NCBI GenBank assembly: GCA_900551635.1
Contig: URWQ01000087.1
Coordinates: 1 to 6,469, forward strand
Reading direction: 5' to 3'
Source: an uncultured Collinsella sp.
Lineage (GTDB): Bacteria; Actinomycetota; Coriobacteriia; Coriobacteriales; Coriobacteriaceae
Length of the DNA stretch: 6,469 nt
Every line of letters begins with the position of its first letter. The stretch's first letter is position 1. The translations under genes were made by a program, and so were the position numbers. Under the pieces are notes generated by a model. The model worked only from the letters and a program-made list of their open reading frames with translations, was not told the origin of the DNA and ran no database searches. Positions 1 to 5,755 of the stretch are shown here, in pieces.

Positions 1-768
1 TCTGTCGTTACCGCCGGCGGGAGCGCCCACCGCGGGCGCGGGAGCCGTGGCCATAGCCGTCTGGGCAGACAGCGCGGCAAGCGAATCGTGCACGCGGGCA
101 AGCTCATCGGCCTGCTCGGAGGTGAGCTGGTAGATGCCATCGGCAGTAGCGGCGTTAAAGGCGTCGAGTGCGTCGGAGGGGCGGCCGGCGGCAGAAAGCG
201 CCTGACCCATGCCGGCGTTGAGCGCACGCGTGTCGTCGCGGGGACCGGCAAAGTCGATAGCCGTGCGGTAGGTCTCCACGGCATCCGCCGGACGGCCGAG
301 CTTAATGAAGCAACGACCGAGCTCGCCGAGTGCGGCGGCAGGAGCCGGATTGGCGCCGTCGAAGGCAGCCTGACGGAAGGCAGTACCCGCGTTGGCATAG
401 TCGCCCGACTGGAACAGCGCGTTACCCAGGCCCAGATAGGCCTTGAACGGCGTGGCATAGGAAGCATCCTGCGTAGCAGCAGAGAACGCCTGGGCGGCCG
501 TCGTGTAGTCGCCCACGGCGGCGAGCGCCTTGCCGCGGTTGGTGAGCAGTGCGCCGCGCTTGCCGTAGGTGCCGTCGTTGAGGGCGGCGGCATAGGCCTC
601 GGCGGCCTCGGCATACATGCCCAGGTGCATCAAGGCGTTACCACGAAGGTGATCGGCCTCGCCCATAATCTCATCGGGAGTTTTTGCCGCCCCAAGCATC
701 TGGGCTGCAGCGGAAAAATCACCCGCGCGGTAAGCGGCGCGGCCCTGTTGGATCAGCTGGCTATTCAA
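1..768 (-). CDS. Tetratricopeptide-repeat (TPR) protein, 3' end beyond window
   Basis: The reading frame is open for 256 codons to the window edge, so the C-terminus is missing. It consists almost entirely of TPR-like helical hairpins. A half repeat at about residues 5-24 is followed by full repeats near 37-67, 72-102, 108-138, 144-174 and 180-210, each with the usual small and aromatic pattern (for example LGMYAEAAEAYAAAL, VGDYTTAAQAF, LGRPADAVETYRTAI). After residue 235 it turns into an Ala/Pro-rich linker (TAPAPAVGAPAGG), suggesting a separate C-terminal segment outside the window. No signal peptide or membrane segment is seen, so it is probably cytoplasmic. The TTG start at 768 is chosen because AAGGGGA lies 5-11 bases upstream and no ATG is available before codon 24. 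The gene begins 11 bases after the cyclophilin stop and is probably co-transcribed with it. TPR folds bind other proteins; the partner is unknown, though a role with the isomerase in protein assembly is a reasonable inference. Confidence 0.88.
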   Translation of the reverse strand, partial: MNSQLIQQGRAAYRAGDFSAAAQMLGAAKTPDEIMGEADHLRGNALMHLGMYAEAAEAYAAALNDGTYGKRGALLTNRGKALAAVGDYTTAAQAFSAATQDASYATPFKAYLGLGNALFQSGDYANAGTAFRQAAFDGANPAPAAALGELGRCFIKLGRPADAVETYRTAIDFAGPRDDTRALNAGMGQALSAAGRPSDALDAFNAATADGIYQLTSEQADELARVHDSLAALSAQTAMATAPAPAVGAPAGGNDR

Positions 769-773
769 GGAAG

Positions 774-780
774 TCCCCTT
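774..780 (-). promoter_or_regulatory. Ribosome binding site deciding the TTG start of the TPR gene
   Basis: On the minus strand AAGGGGA sits at 780-774, with five bases before the TTG at 768-766. It overlaps the last base of the cyclophilin stop codon, as expected for translationally linked operon neighbours. It is the main support for a TTG start rather than a later ATG. Confidence 0.6.
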
Positions 781-1322
781 TACTCGTGAACGATCTCAAC
801 ATGGACGATCTCGTCGCCGGCACGCAGCTGCGAAATCACATCGAGACCCTCGACCGTGGTACCAAAGACGGTGTAACCGGAATCGAGGTTATGCTGGGCG
901 CCCAGGCAGAAGTAGAACTGCGAACCTGCGGAATCGGGGTCCATGGAGCGTGCCATGGCAAGGGCACCATCGACATGGCTGTTGCGCGGATTGGTGGCAA
1001 ACTCGCCCTTGATGCAGTAGCCGGGGCCACCGGTACCGGGCATGCCGTCGGGGCCCTCAAGACCAGCGGCGACGTCGGCGCCGGACATATCGCGGGTATT
1101 GGGGTCGCCGCCCTGGATGACAAAACCGGGCACATAGCGATGGAACTTAAGGCCATCATAGAAGCCCATCGTGGAAAGCTCGCAGAAGTTCGCGACATGA
1201 ATGGGAGCGCCCTCGCCGTCAAACTTGACCTTGATGGTACCCTTCGACGTCTCGATAACGGCGCACTCGTCGCCGGCAAGCTGATACTCGGGCGTGTAGA
1301 GCTCTTTCTTAAAACCAAACAT
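780..1322 (-). CDS. Cyclophilin-type peptidyl-prolyl cis-trans isomerase
   Basis: This 180-residue protein is a single-domain cyclophilin, an enzyme that speeds cis-trans isomerisation of peptide bonds before proline. No signal peptide is present, so it should act in the cytoplasm. The core motifs are clear: FHRYVPGFVIQGGDP at residues 60-74, with R62 matching the catalytic arginine (R55 of human CypA) and Q70 matching Q63; MARSMDPDSAGSQFYF at 123-138; and LDSGYTVFGTTVEGLDVI at 146-163. Residues 78-105 form a Gly-rich insert before GYCIKGEF, as in many bacterial members. The position of CypA W121, important for cyclosporin binding, is Asn145 here, and F113 is Tyr137. The ATG at 1322 is preceded by GGAAGGA at good spacing. 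The gene has its own promoter upstream and is followed after 11 bases by the TPR gene. Family assignment is secure; client proteins are unknown. Confidence 0.96.
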   Translation of the reverse strand: MFGFKKELYTPEYQLAGDECAVIETSKGTIKVKFDGEGAPIHVANFCELSTMGFYDGLKFHRYVPGFVIQGGDPNTRDMSGADVAAGLEGPDGMPGTGGPGYCIKGEFATNPRNSHVDGALAMARSMDPDSAGSQFYFCLGAQHNLDSGYTVFGTTVEGLDVISQLRAGDEIVHVEIVHE

Positions 1323-1361
1323 GTGGTTCCTTCCTCGTGCGTTTAAAGCATATTTGTACGA

Positions 1362-1391
1362 ATTGTAGCAATAAGCATGCGCTTACATCAA
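1362..1391 (-). promoter_or_regulatory. Promoter of the cyclophilin-TPR operon
   Basis: On the minus strand a -35 element TTGATG (1391-1386) and a -10 element TACAAT (1367-1362) are separated by 18 bases. The -10 is preceded by TGC, the extended -10 arrangement. The predicted transcript start is near 1355, giving a leader of about 33 bases that includes the ribosome binding site. The spacer contains the inverted repeat TAAGC-ATGC-GCTTA (1372-1385), which could be an operator. Confidence 0.6.
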
Positions 1392-1423
1392 TTGCGCACG
1401 TAGGTTATGCCGACTATGGCGAA

Positions 1424-2572
1424 CTAATTTTGGGAACGCTGCTGCGGCTTCCAGGAGCCCACATTGGCGTCGTACTGGTTCAGCGCGCTGTTGCCGCCCT
1501 GTGCGATGGGCGCCAGGATCTCGCTTTGGTGGGAACTCATCGACTCGCCATCGGGAATGGCCAGCGAGATATCCCAGCTCTGGCAGATCACGTCGACACG
1601 CTCGTACATCCACTCGGCAAGCTGCTTTAAGTGGGCGATGTCGTCCGCATAGACCGTATCGTCCTGATACTTAAGGTTGTTAAGCTCATCTTGCGTCTTT
1701 TTGATCTGGTCGCGCAGGGCGTAGGCACTCTGCGACAGCTCCTGGCGGGTGGACAGCGGCGTTCGGAGATAGCCGTTGTTAAAGGAATCGATGACCTCGC
1801 CGATCTGGTCCTCATCACCGTAGGACACGATGGTCTGATACAGACCGTCGAGTCTGGTATAGAGCTGATCATCGGTGAGCACGGTTTCTTCCTGGACCAC
1901 CTCGGCAGAATCGTCCTGCTTGGTATCGTCCTCAGTCGCCTCGCCCTTTTGGCGCGTGGGGAAGGTCGTCTGCGCAGCCTGGCCAAACTGGTCGTAGAAG
2001 GCAGGCATGACACCCATGGGATCGGCCGTCACGAACCAATAGGCACCGCCGCAAACGACGGCAAGGACCGCGATGACGATGAGCGGCTTGGGGATATGAC
2101 GCTTGTGCTTGTGATAGGCGTCCTCGTCGGGATGCACCTTGCGCTTGGGTTTTTGAGCATCGTCATGCAGGGAAACGGGCGTGGGAATATCGACCTTGGG
2201 GATACCGAAATCCTTATCGAAAGCCGGCAGCACGCAGGTCTCGTTAGGATCGCCGGCGTCCGAAAGAACCGCGGCAGCCGAGGCGGGGGCGTGAGGCACC
2301 TCGGTATCGATCTGCTCTTGCGTTAGGCGCGGAAAGCCCGCCGTGCGGCCCGCTGCCAGGTCGGATGCGGCCGCGTCCTCGGAGAGGATACCCGGAGCAG
2401 GGCGTCCGCATTTTGGGCACGTGCGATCATGCGGAGAAAGACGGGCACCGCAGCCCTCACAGAACACGAACTCGGTGTGCTCGGGACCATCGCCCGGACC
2501 CACATAGGCGTTGCAGTAGGGGCAGAACGAGGCGCCGTCCTCGATAGTCTTAAAGCAATGCGGGCAGATCAC
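1424..2572 (-). CDS. Membrane-anchored double zinc-ribbon protein, function unknown
   Basis: The protein has 382 residues from the chosen GTG. It opens with two zinc ribbons, each made of two CxxC knuckles: CPHC/CPYC (residues 3-20) and CEGC/CPKC (38-55). An acidic, disordered-looking linker follows to about residue 160. A basic stretch (KHKRHIPKP) then leads into one transmembrane helix at about 162-182. The positive-inside rule puts the zinc ribbons in the cytoplasm and the last 200 residues outside. That outer part starts acidic (to about 230) and then becomes helical, with a possible coiled coil near 278-302. I do not recognise this domain. The longer reading starts at a TTG at 2602, limited by a stop at 2611-2609. 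I prefer GTG 2572 because AAAAGAGGA lies just upstream, the protein would then begin VICPHC like many zinc-ribbon proteins, and a putative promoter places the transcript start near 2606. No terminator separates it from the ATPase upstream. Confidence 0.88.
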   Translation of the reverse strand: MICPHCFKTIEDGASFCPYCNAYVGPGDGPEHTEFVFCEGCGARLSPHDRTCPKCGRPAPGILSEDAAASDLAAGRTAGFPRLTQEQIDTEVPHAPASAAAVLSDAGDPNETCVLPAFDKDFGIPKVDIPTPVSLHDDAQKPKRKVHPDEDAYHKHKRHIPKPLIVIAVLAVVCGGAYWFVTADPMGVMPAFYDQFGQAAQTTFPTRQKGEATEDDTKQDDSAEVVQEETVLTDDQLYTRLDGLYQTIVSYGDEDQIGEVIDSFNNGYLRTPLSTRQELSQSAYALRDQIKKTQDELNNLKYQDDTVYADDIAHLKQLAEWMYERVDVICQSWDISLAIPDGESMSSHQSEILAPIAQGGNSALNQYDANVGSWKPQQRSQN

Positions 2573-2576
2573 GGCA

Positions 2577-2585
2577 TCCTCTTTT
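2577..2585 (-). promoter_or_regulatory. Ribosome binding site supporting the GTG start of the zinc-ribbon gene
   Basis: AAAAGAGGA on the minus strand is followed by four bases and GTG. The alternative TTG at 2602 has no purine-rich site in front of it. The spacing is slightly short, which keeps confidence moderate. Confidence 0.5.
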
Positions 2586-2612
2586 CGAAGCAATTCAAAC
2601 AATCGAGGTTAG

Positions 2613-2618
2613 AGCATA
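2613..2618 (-). promoter_or_regulatory. Possible extended -10 promoter element of the zinc-ribbon gene
   Basis: The minus strand shows TG-T-TATGCT, an extended -10 match with four of six consensus bases, in the gap between the ATPase stop and this gene. No convincing -35 lies 17 bases upstream (TTCCTG only). If used, transcription would start near 2606, leaving about 34 bases before GTG 2572 and almost no leader before TTG 2602. Confidence 0.3.
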
Positions 2619-2675
2619 ACATCGCCACGGCCCCACAGGAACAAGGCACCAATTCAACATCGCCAGGGCGCGTAG

Positions 2676-5399
2676 CTACTTCTTCTTTTTGCTTGGCATC
2701 GAGACTTTGATGCCTTGGGCGGACTTGGTCACACGAGAGCGCTTAGCTCCGGTACTCTTCTTTTTCTTGGGCTGGGCCTGGGCCACGCCCTCGAGTGTGC
2801 GGGCCTCGGCCTCGCGAGCGGTGCGATCTTCGCGGCGCTGCGCCATGTCGGCGGCGACGCGCTTGGCAAAACGTTCGGCCGTCGAGCCCGTCGAGCTCAC
2901 CTTGCCGCCACCGCGACCCAGGCGGACGCGCACACCGCGGCCAAAACCAGTTGCGGCATGACGACGACGCGGCTTGAGCGAATCCATCATCGTGGCGAGC
3001 TTAAAGAACACCGAGCAGGTAAAGACCACGATAACAGCCAAGATAACCATCTGGCCCATCGACAGGTTGGCAATAGACAGCAGCTCCGGGAATCCGATAA
3101 CGCCCACCAGGATGCCGGCGACTACAAACACAAAGAGCACCACACGTAAGGGCGTGAGAGGCTGCGAGATGCGCCAGATTAGGCTGACGCTCGTCGCGCA
3201 CGACGTAAGCAGGCACATCGTAGACAGCGTGAGCTGGCTAAAGCCAAACACGCGCGCCACAAAGATATCGAGCGCCGCAGCCAAAATGACCGCAATCGAC
3301 GCCGGCAGTGCACGCTTGAGTACGTTGCTCAAAAACGCACCCTTCACACGAGCATTGTTGGGCTCCAGGCCCAACACAAAGCCCGGCGCGCCGATGCAGA
3401 AGAAGTTAATGAGCGTCATCTGGATGGGCTCGAAGGGGTACGGCGGCAGCGCGATACACAGCGCCGCCAGGCCCATCGAGAACAGCGTCTTGGTCAGGAA
3501 CAGTGAGGCCGAACGCTGCAGGTTGTTGATGGAGCGACGGCCCTCGGCCACCACGGCGGGCATCGAGGCAAAGTCGTTGTCGACGAGTACGATCTCGGCC
3601 ACGTTACGCGCGGCATCGGAGCCGGCCGCCATGGCCACCGAGCAGTCGGCCTCCTTGAGCGCCAGCACGTCGTTGACGCCGTCGCCCGTCATGGCCACGG
3701 TGTGCTCGCGGCGCTTGAGCGCCTGCACGAGCTCGCGCTTCTGCTGCGGGGTCACACGACCAAAGACATGGTAGCGGTCCACTGCGGCATCAAGCTTGGC
3801 CGGCGTATCGAGCGTCGTGGCGTCCACATAAGCGTCCGCCCCCGGCACGCCCACCACGCGCGCGATCGACGACACCGTACGCGGGTCGTCGCCACTGATC
3901 ACGTTGAGGGTCACGCCCTGCTCGTTAAAGTAGCCGATGGTCTCGGCCGCCGAGGTACGAATCTCGTCGCGGATGGTCACAAAGCCCACGGGCTCGGCCT
4001 CGCCCACCATATCCCCATCGGGCGTAAAGCCGTCCACGCGCGCCACCACGAGCACGCGGCAGGTATCGGCAAGCTCGGCGACACGGTTCTCGACCTGCGA
4101 AAACACACGATCAGAGAGCACAAACTGCGCGGCACCCATCACATAGGAGCCCTGCGCAAAAGAAGCGCCACTCCATTTTTTAGACGACGAGAACGGAATG
4201 ACCGACAGCGGCTCAGACACCTCGACCGGGCGATCGGCGTAATAGTTGAGCAGCGCCTGGCAGGTCTCGTTGGCATCGGCCGAAGTCGCACGCGCGACGT
4301 TAGCCAGCGCAAAATCGAGCACTGTGGTATCGACGGGAACAGCCGCCTCCTCCGAGTCCACGCCAAAGCCAACACCCTCAACAGGCAGCGGGTAGGTGCC
4401 CTCGACCTCCATACGACCCGACGTGATGGTGCCCGTCTTGTCCAGGCACAGCACGTCGACGCGCGCGAGCGTCTCGATGCAGTAGAGCTGCTGCGCCAGC
4501 ACCTTGCGGCGGGCCAGGCGCACCGTGGCGATGGCGAGCACCGACGAGGTCAGCAGCACCAGGCCTTGCGGGATCATGCCCAGCAGGGCGCCCACCGTGG
4601 ACAGCAGCGCCGACGAAGGCACATGACCAGCCAACAGCTCGGAGAAGCACCACGAAAGCGCGCTATCGCCCGGGGTTCCCGCGGCATCCCACAGCCCACT
4701 TACACTCGAGGCGAACAGAGCCAGGCCAAGCGGAATCATGATGATGCTCGCAAAGCGCACGATGGCGTTAAGCGCGTTCATGATCTCGGAATTGACCTTT
4801 TTGACGTACTTGGCCTCGTTATTAATTTTGGCCACGTAGTTGTCGGCGCCGACATGGATCACGCGGGCGCGCAGCAGGCCCGAGTCGATAAAGCTGCCGC
4901 TCATGAGCTCGGAACCGGGCTGTTTCTTAATAAGGTCGCTCTCGCCCGTCAGCAGGCTCTCGTTCACGAGCGCCTCGCCCGAAACCACCACGGCGTCAGC
5001 GGGAATCTGGTCGCCGCGCCCCAGGCGGATGATGTCGTCGAGCACGATCTGGTCCAGGTCGAGCTCCACCTCGGCGCCATCGCGCACCGCGATGGCCTTC
5101 TTGGAGGTCAGCAGCGTGAGCTTATCGACCATCTTATTGGAACGCATGGACTGAATGACGCCAATAGCGGTGTTCAAGAACACCACGAACAGGAACGTCA
5201 GATTCTTAAACGAACCGGTCAAAATGACCAGGAAAGCCAAGATCACGTTGATCAAATTGAACAGCGTGCAGAGGTTCTCGATGATGAGCTCTTTGACCGA
5301 CTTGGTCTTGAGTTCCATGTTGCGGTTGATTTTACCGGCGGCGATACGCTCCTCGACCTCGGCGGTTGAGAGTCCGCGCTCGATATCCGTTGCTGCCAT
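2676..5399 (-). CDS. CtpE-like P-type cation-transporting ATPase with long basic C-terminal tail
   Basis: This is a complete P-type ATPase of 907 residues that pumps a cation across the cell membrane using ATP. The order is classical: two N-terminal membrane helices (about 42-82), actuator domain with TGES (151-154), helices 3-4 with IPQGL (276-280), phosphorylation motif DKTGT with D320, ATP-binding KKWSGASF (407-414), GDDP (503-506), hinge MTGDGVNDVLALKEAD (570-585), and six C-terminal helices ending near 803. The sequence around PQGLVLLTS...VRLARRKVLAQQLYCIETLARVDVLCLDKTGT resembles mycobacterial CtpE, which has been linked to calcium transport, so calcium is the best substrate guess. Heavy-metal ATPases are unlikely: there is no N-terminal CxxC domain and no CPx motif in helix 4. 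Residues 806-907 form a strongly basic tail not typical of the family. The frame stays open upstream through the tRNA, but that part is not coding. ATG 5399 (GGGA upstream) is preferred; ATG 5411 is possible. Confidence 0.93.
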   Translation of the reverse strand: MAATDIERGLSTAEVEERIAAGKINRNMELKTKSVKELIIENLCTLFNLINVILAFLVILTGSFKNLTFLFVVFLNTAIGVIQSMRSNKMVDKLTLLTSKKAIAVRDGAEVELDLDQIVLDDIIRLGRGDQIPADAVVVSGEALVNESLLTGESDLIKKQPGSELMSGSFIDSGLLRARVIHVGADNYVAKINNEAKYVKKVNSEIMNALNAIVRFASIIMIPLGLALFASSVSGLWDAAGTPGDSALSWCFSELLAGHVPSSALLSTVGALLGMIPQGLVLLTSSVLAIATVRLARRKVLAQQLYCIETLARVDVLCLDKTGTITSGRMEVEGTYPLPVEGVGFGVDSEEAAVPVDTTVLDFALANVARATSADANETCQALLNYYADRPVEVSEPLSVIPFSSSKKWSGASFAQGSYVMGAAQFVLSDRVFSQVENRVAELADTCRVLVVARVDGFTPDGDMVGEAEPVGFVTIRDEIRTSAAETIGYFNEQGVTLNVISGDDPRTVSSIARVVGVPGADAYVDATTLDTPAKLDAAVDRYHVFGRVTPQQKRELVQALKRREHTVAMTGDGVNDVLALKEADCSVAMAAGSDAARNVAEIVLVDNDFASMPAVVAEGRRSINNLQRSASLFLTKTLFSMGLAALCIALPPYPFEPIQMTLINFFCIGAPGFVLGLEPNNARVKGAFLSNVLKRALPASIAVILAAALDIFVARVFGFSQLTLSTMCLLTSCATSVSLIWRISQPLTPLRVVLFVFVVAGILVGVIGFPELLSIANLSMGQMVILAVIVVFTCSVFFKLATMMDSLKPRRRHAATGFGRGVRVRLGRGGGKVSSTGSTAERFAKRVAADMAQRREDRTAREAEARTLEGVAQAQPKKKKSTGAKRSRVTKSAQGIKVSMPSKKKK

Positions 5400-5426
5400 A
5401 CCACGTCCCATCACGTCGCGTCGGTA

Positions 5427-5463
5427 TAAGAAAACCGCCCGGACCATGCGAGGTTCGGACGGT
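5427..5463 (-). terminator. Intrinsic terminator after tRNA-Arg
   Basis: On the minus strand a 12-base arm (5463-5452, starting ACCGTCCG) pairs with 5445-5434 (ending GGGCGGT), with one T-G wobble and one A-C mismatch around a six-base loop. TTTTCTT follows directly (part of the right arm's last T onward). It lies 12 bases past the tRNA 3' end and 16-28 bases before the ATPase start, so it should end most tRNA transcripts and limit read-through into the ATPase. Confidence 0.75.
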
Positions 5464-5474
5464 CTTACATTCGA

Positions 5475-5551
5475 TGGTGCCCCATGTTGGATTCGAACCA
5501 ACGGCCTTCTGCTCCGGAGGCAGACGCTCTAATCCCCTGAGCTAATAGGGC
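5475..5551 (-). tRNA. tRNA-Arg (anticodon CCG)
   Basis: The 77-base cloverleaf is complete. The acceptor GCCCTAT pairs with ATGGGGC (one wobble), with discriminator A and an encoded CCA. The D stem is GCTC/GAGC and the anticodon stem TCTGC/GCAGA encloses the loop CTCCGGA. The T stem GTTGG/CCAAC encloses TTCGAAT, and the variable loop has five bases. The anticodon CCG (5517-5515) reads the arginine codon CGG. It is transcribed from its own strong promoter and ends at an intrinsic terminator, so it appears to be a single-tRNA unit. No attachment-site duplication or integrase is visible beside it. Confidence 0.97.
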
Positions 5552-5562
5552 CAACGGTTGGC

Positions 5563-5592
5563 ATTATACCCAAGTGCACCACGGGCTATCAA
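5563..5592 (-). promoter_or_regulatory. Promoter of tRNA-Arg
   Basis: On the minus strand TTGATA (5592-5587, five of six consensus bases) and a perfect TATAAT (5568-5563) are 18 bases apart. The predicted start is near 5556, only about five bases before the mature tRNA. An 11-base palindrome, CCAACGGTTGG (5551-5561), covers the start region. Confidence 0.8.
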
Positions 5593-5644
5593 AATAAAAG
5601 AAAAAGCTTTGCAATTCCGAGGAAGACGAGCCGCAACGGCCCAC

Positions 5645-5677
5645 TTTAGAAGGCAAAAGCGAGTCAGATAGTATAAA
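5645..5677 (+). promoter_or_regulatory. Putative promoter of the aroF transcript
   Basis: Possible plus-strand elements are TTTAGA (5645-5650) with TAGTAT (5669-5674) at 18 bases, or a TATAAA at 5672-5677 without a good -35. Either would start transcription around 5681-5684, before the leader terminator. The matches are modest. No better plus-strand promoter was found in 5552-5755. Confidence 0.4.
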
Positions 5678-5682
5678 CTCTC

Positions 5683-5745
5683 ATGCACCATATATACACG
5701 GCTCGCGATGCGGGCCGTTTTTGCAAAAGTTATCCATCGAGGTGA
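5683..5745 (+). CDS. Possible 20-residue leader peptide upstream of aroF
   Basis: ATG 5683 opens a 20-codon frame ending in TGA at 5743-5745, just before the aroF ribosome binding site. It encodes MHHIYTARDAGRF and then CKSYPSR, with Tyr at codons 5 and 17 and Phe at codon 13, the end products of the aroF pathway. The Tyr5 codon ends directly before the left arm of the terminator hairpin. No ribosome binding site precedes the ATG, but it falls about where the transcript is predicted to begin, so leaderless translation is possible. Unlike classic attenuator peptides it reads through the hairpin, and a frame this short can arise by chance. Confidence 0.22.
   Translation: MHHIYTARDAGRFCKSYPSR
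5698..5722 (+). terminator. Intrinsic terminator in the aroF leader (candidate attenuator)
   Basis: ACGGCTCGC (5698-5706) pairs with GCGGGCCGT (5710-5718) over nine base pairs with one T-G wobble and a GAT loop, followed by TTTTT (5718-5722). The T tract is only on the plus strand, so it stops plus-strand transcription. No plus-strand gene lies upstream before the oppositely oriented tRNA and ATPase, so it most likely controls read-through into aroF, whose ATG is 33 bases further on. Confidence 0.75.
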
Positions 5746-5755
5746 GAGGCACACC

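Noticed and set aside
1323..1423. Terminator between the zinc-ribbon gene and the cyclophilin gene
   Set aside because: I found no stable hairpin followed by a T run here; only the cyclophilin promoter is supported.
3702..5369. Open frame of 555 codons on the plus strand
   Set aside because: It is antisense to the ATPase, is full of His/Arg/Gln as expected from a GC-rich shadow frame, and shows no domain. The other plus-strand frames between 88 and 3774 are shadows for the same reason.
5400..5501. N-terminal extension of the ATPase frame (MVRIQHGAPSN...) to an ATG at 5501
   Set aside because: It translates the 3' half of the tRNA and the terminator. The peptide VRIQHGAPSN is a familiar artefact of reading through a tRNA T arm and CCA end. 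The true start is at 5399 or 5411.
5475..5551. tRNA as an integration site for a mobile element
   Set aside because: No integrase gene or second copy of the tRNA 3' end occurs in the window, and the flanking genes are housekeeping in character.
5551..5561. Palindrome CCAACGGTTGG at the tRNA transcript start
   Set aside because: It is short, includes the first base of the mature tRNA and probably reflects local composition; no second copy was seen.
5719..5728. Palindrome TTTTGCAAAA after the aroF leader hairpin
   Set aside because: It is the terminator's T tract followed by a short A run; too short and AT-rich to call an operator without further copies.
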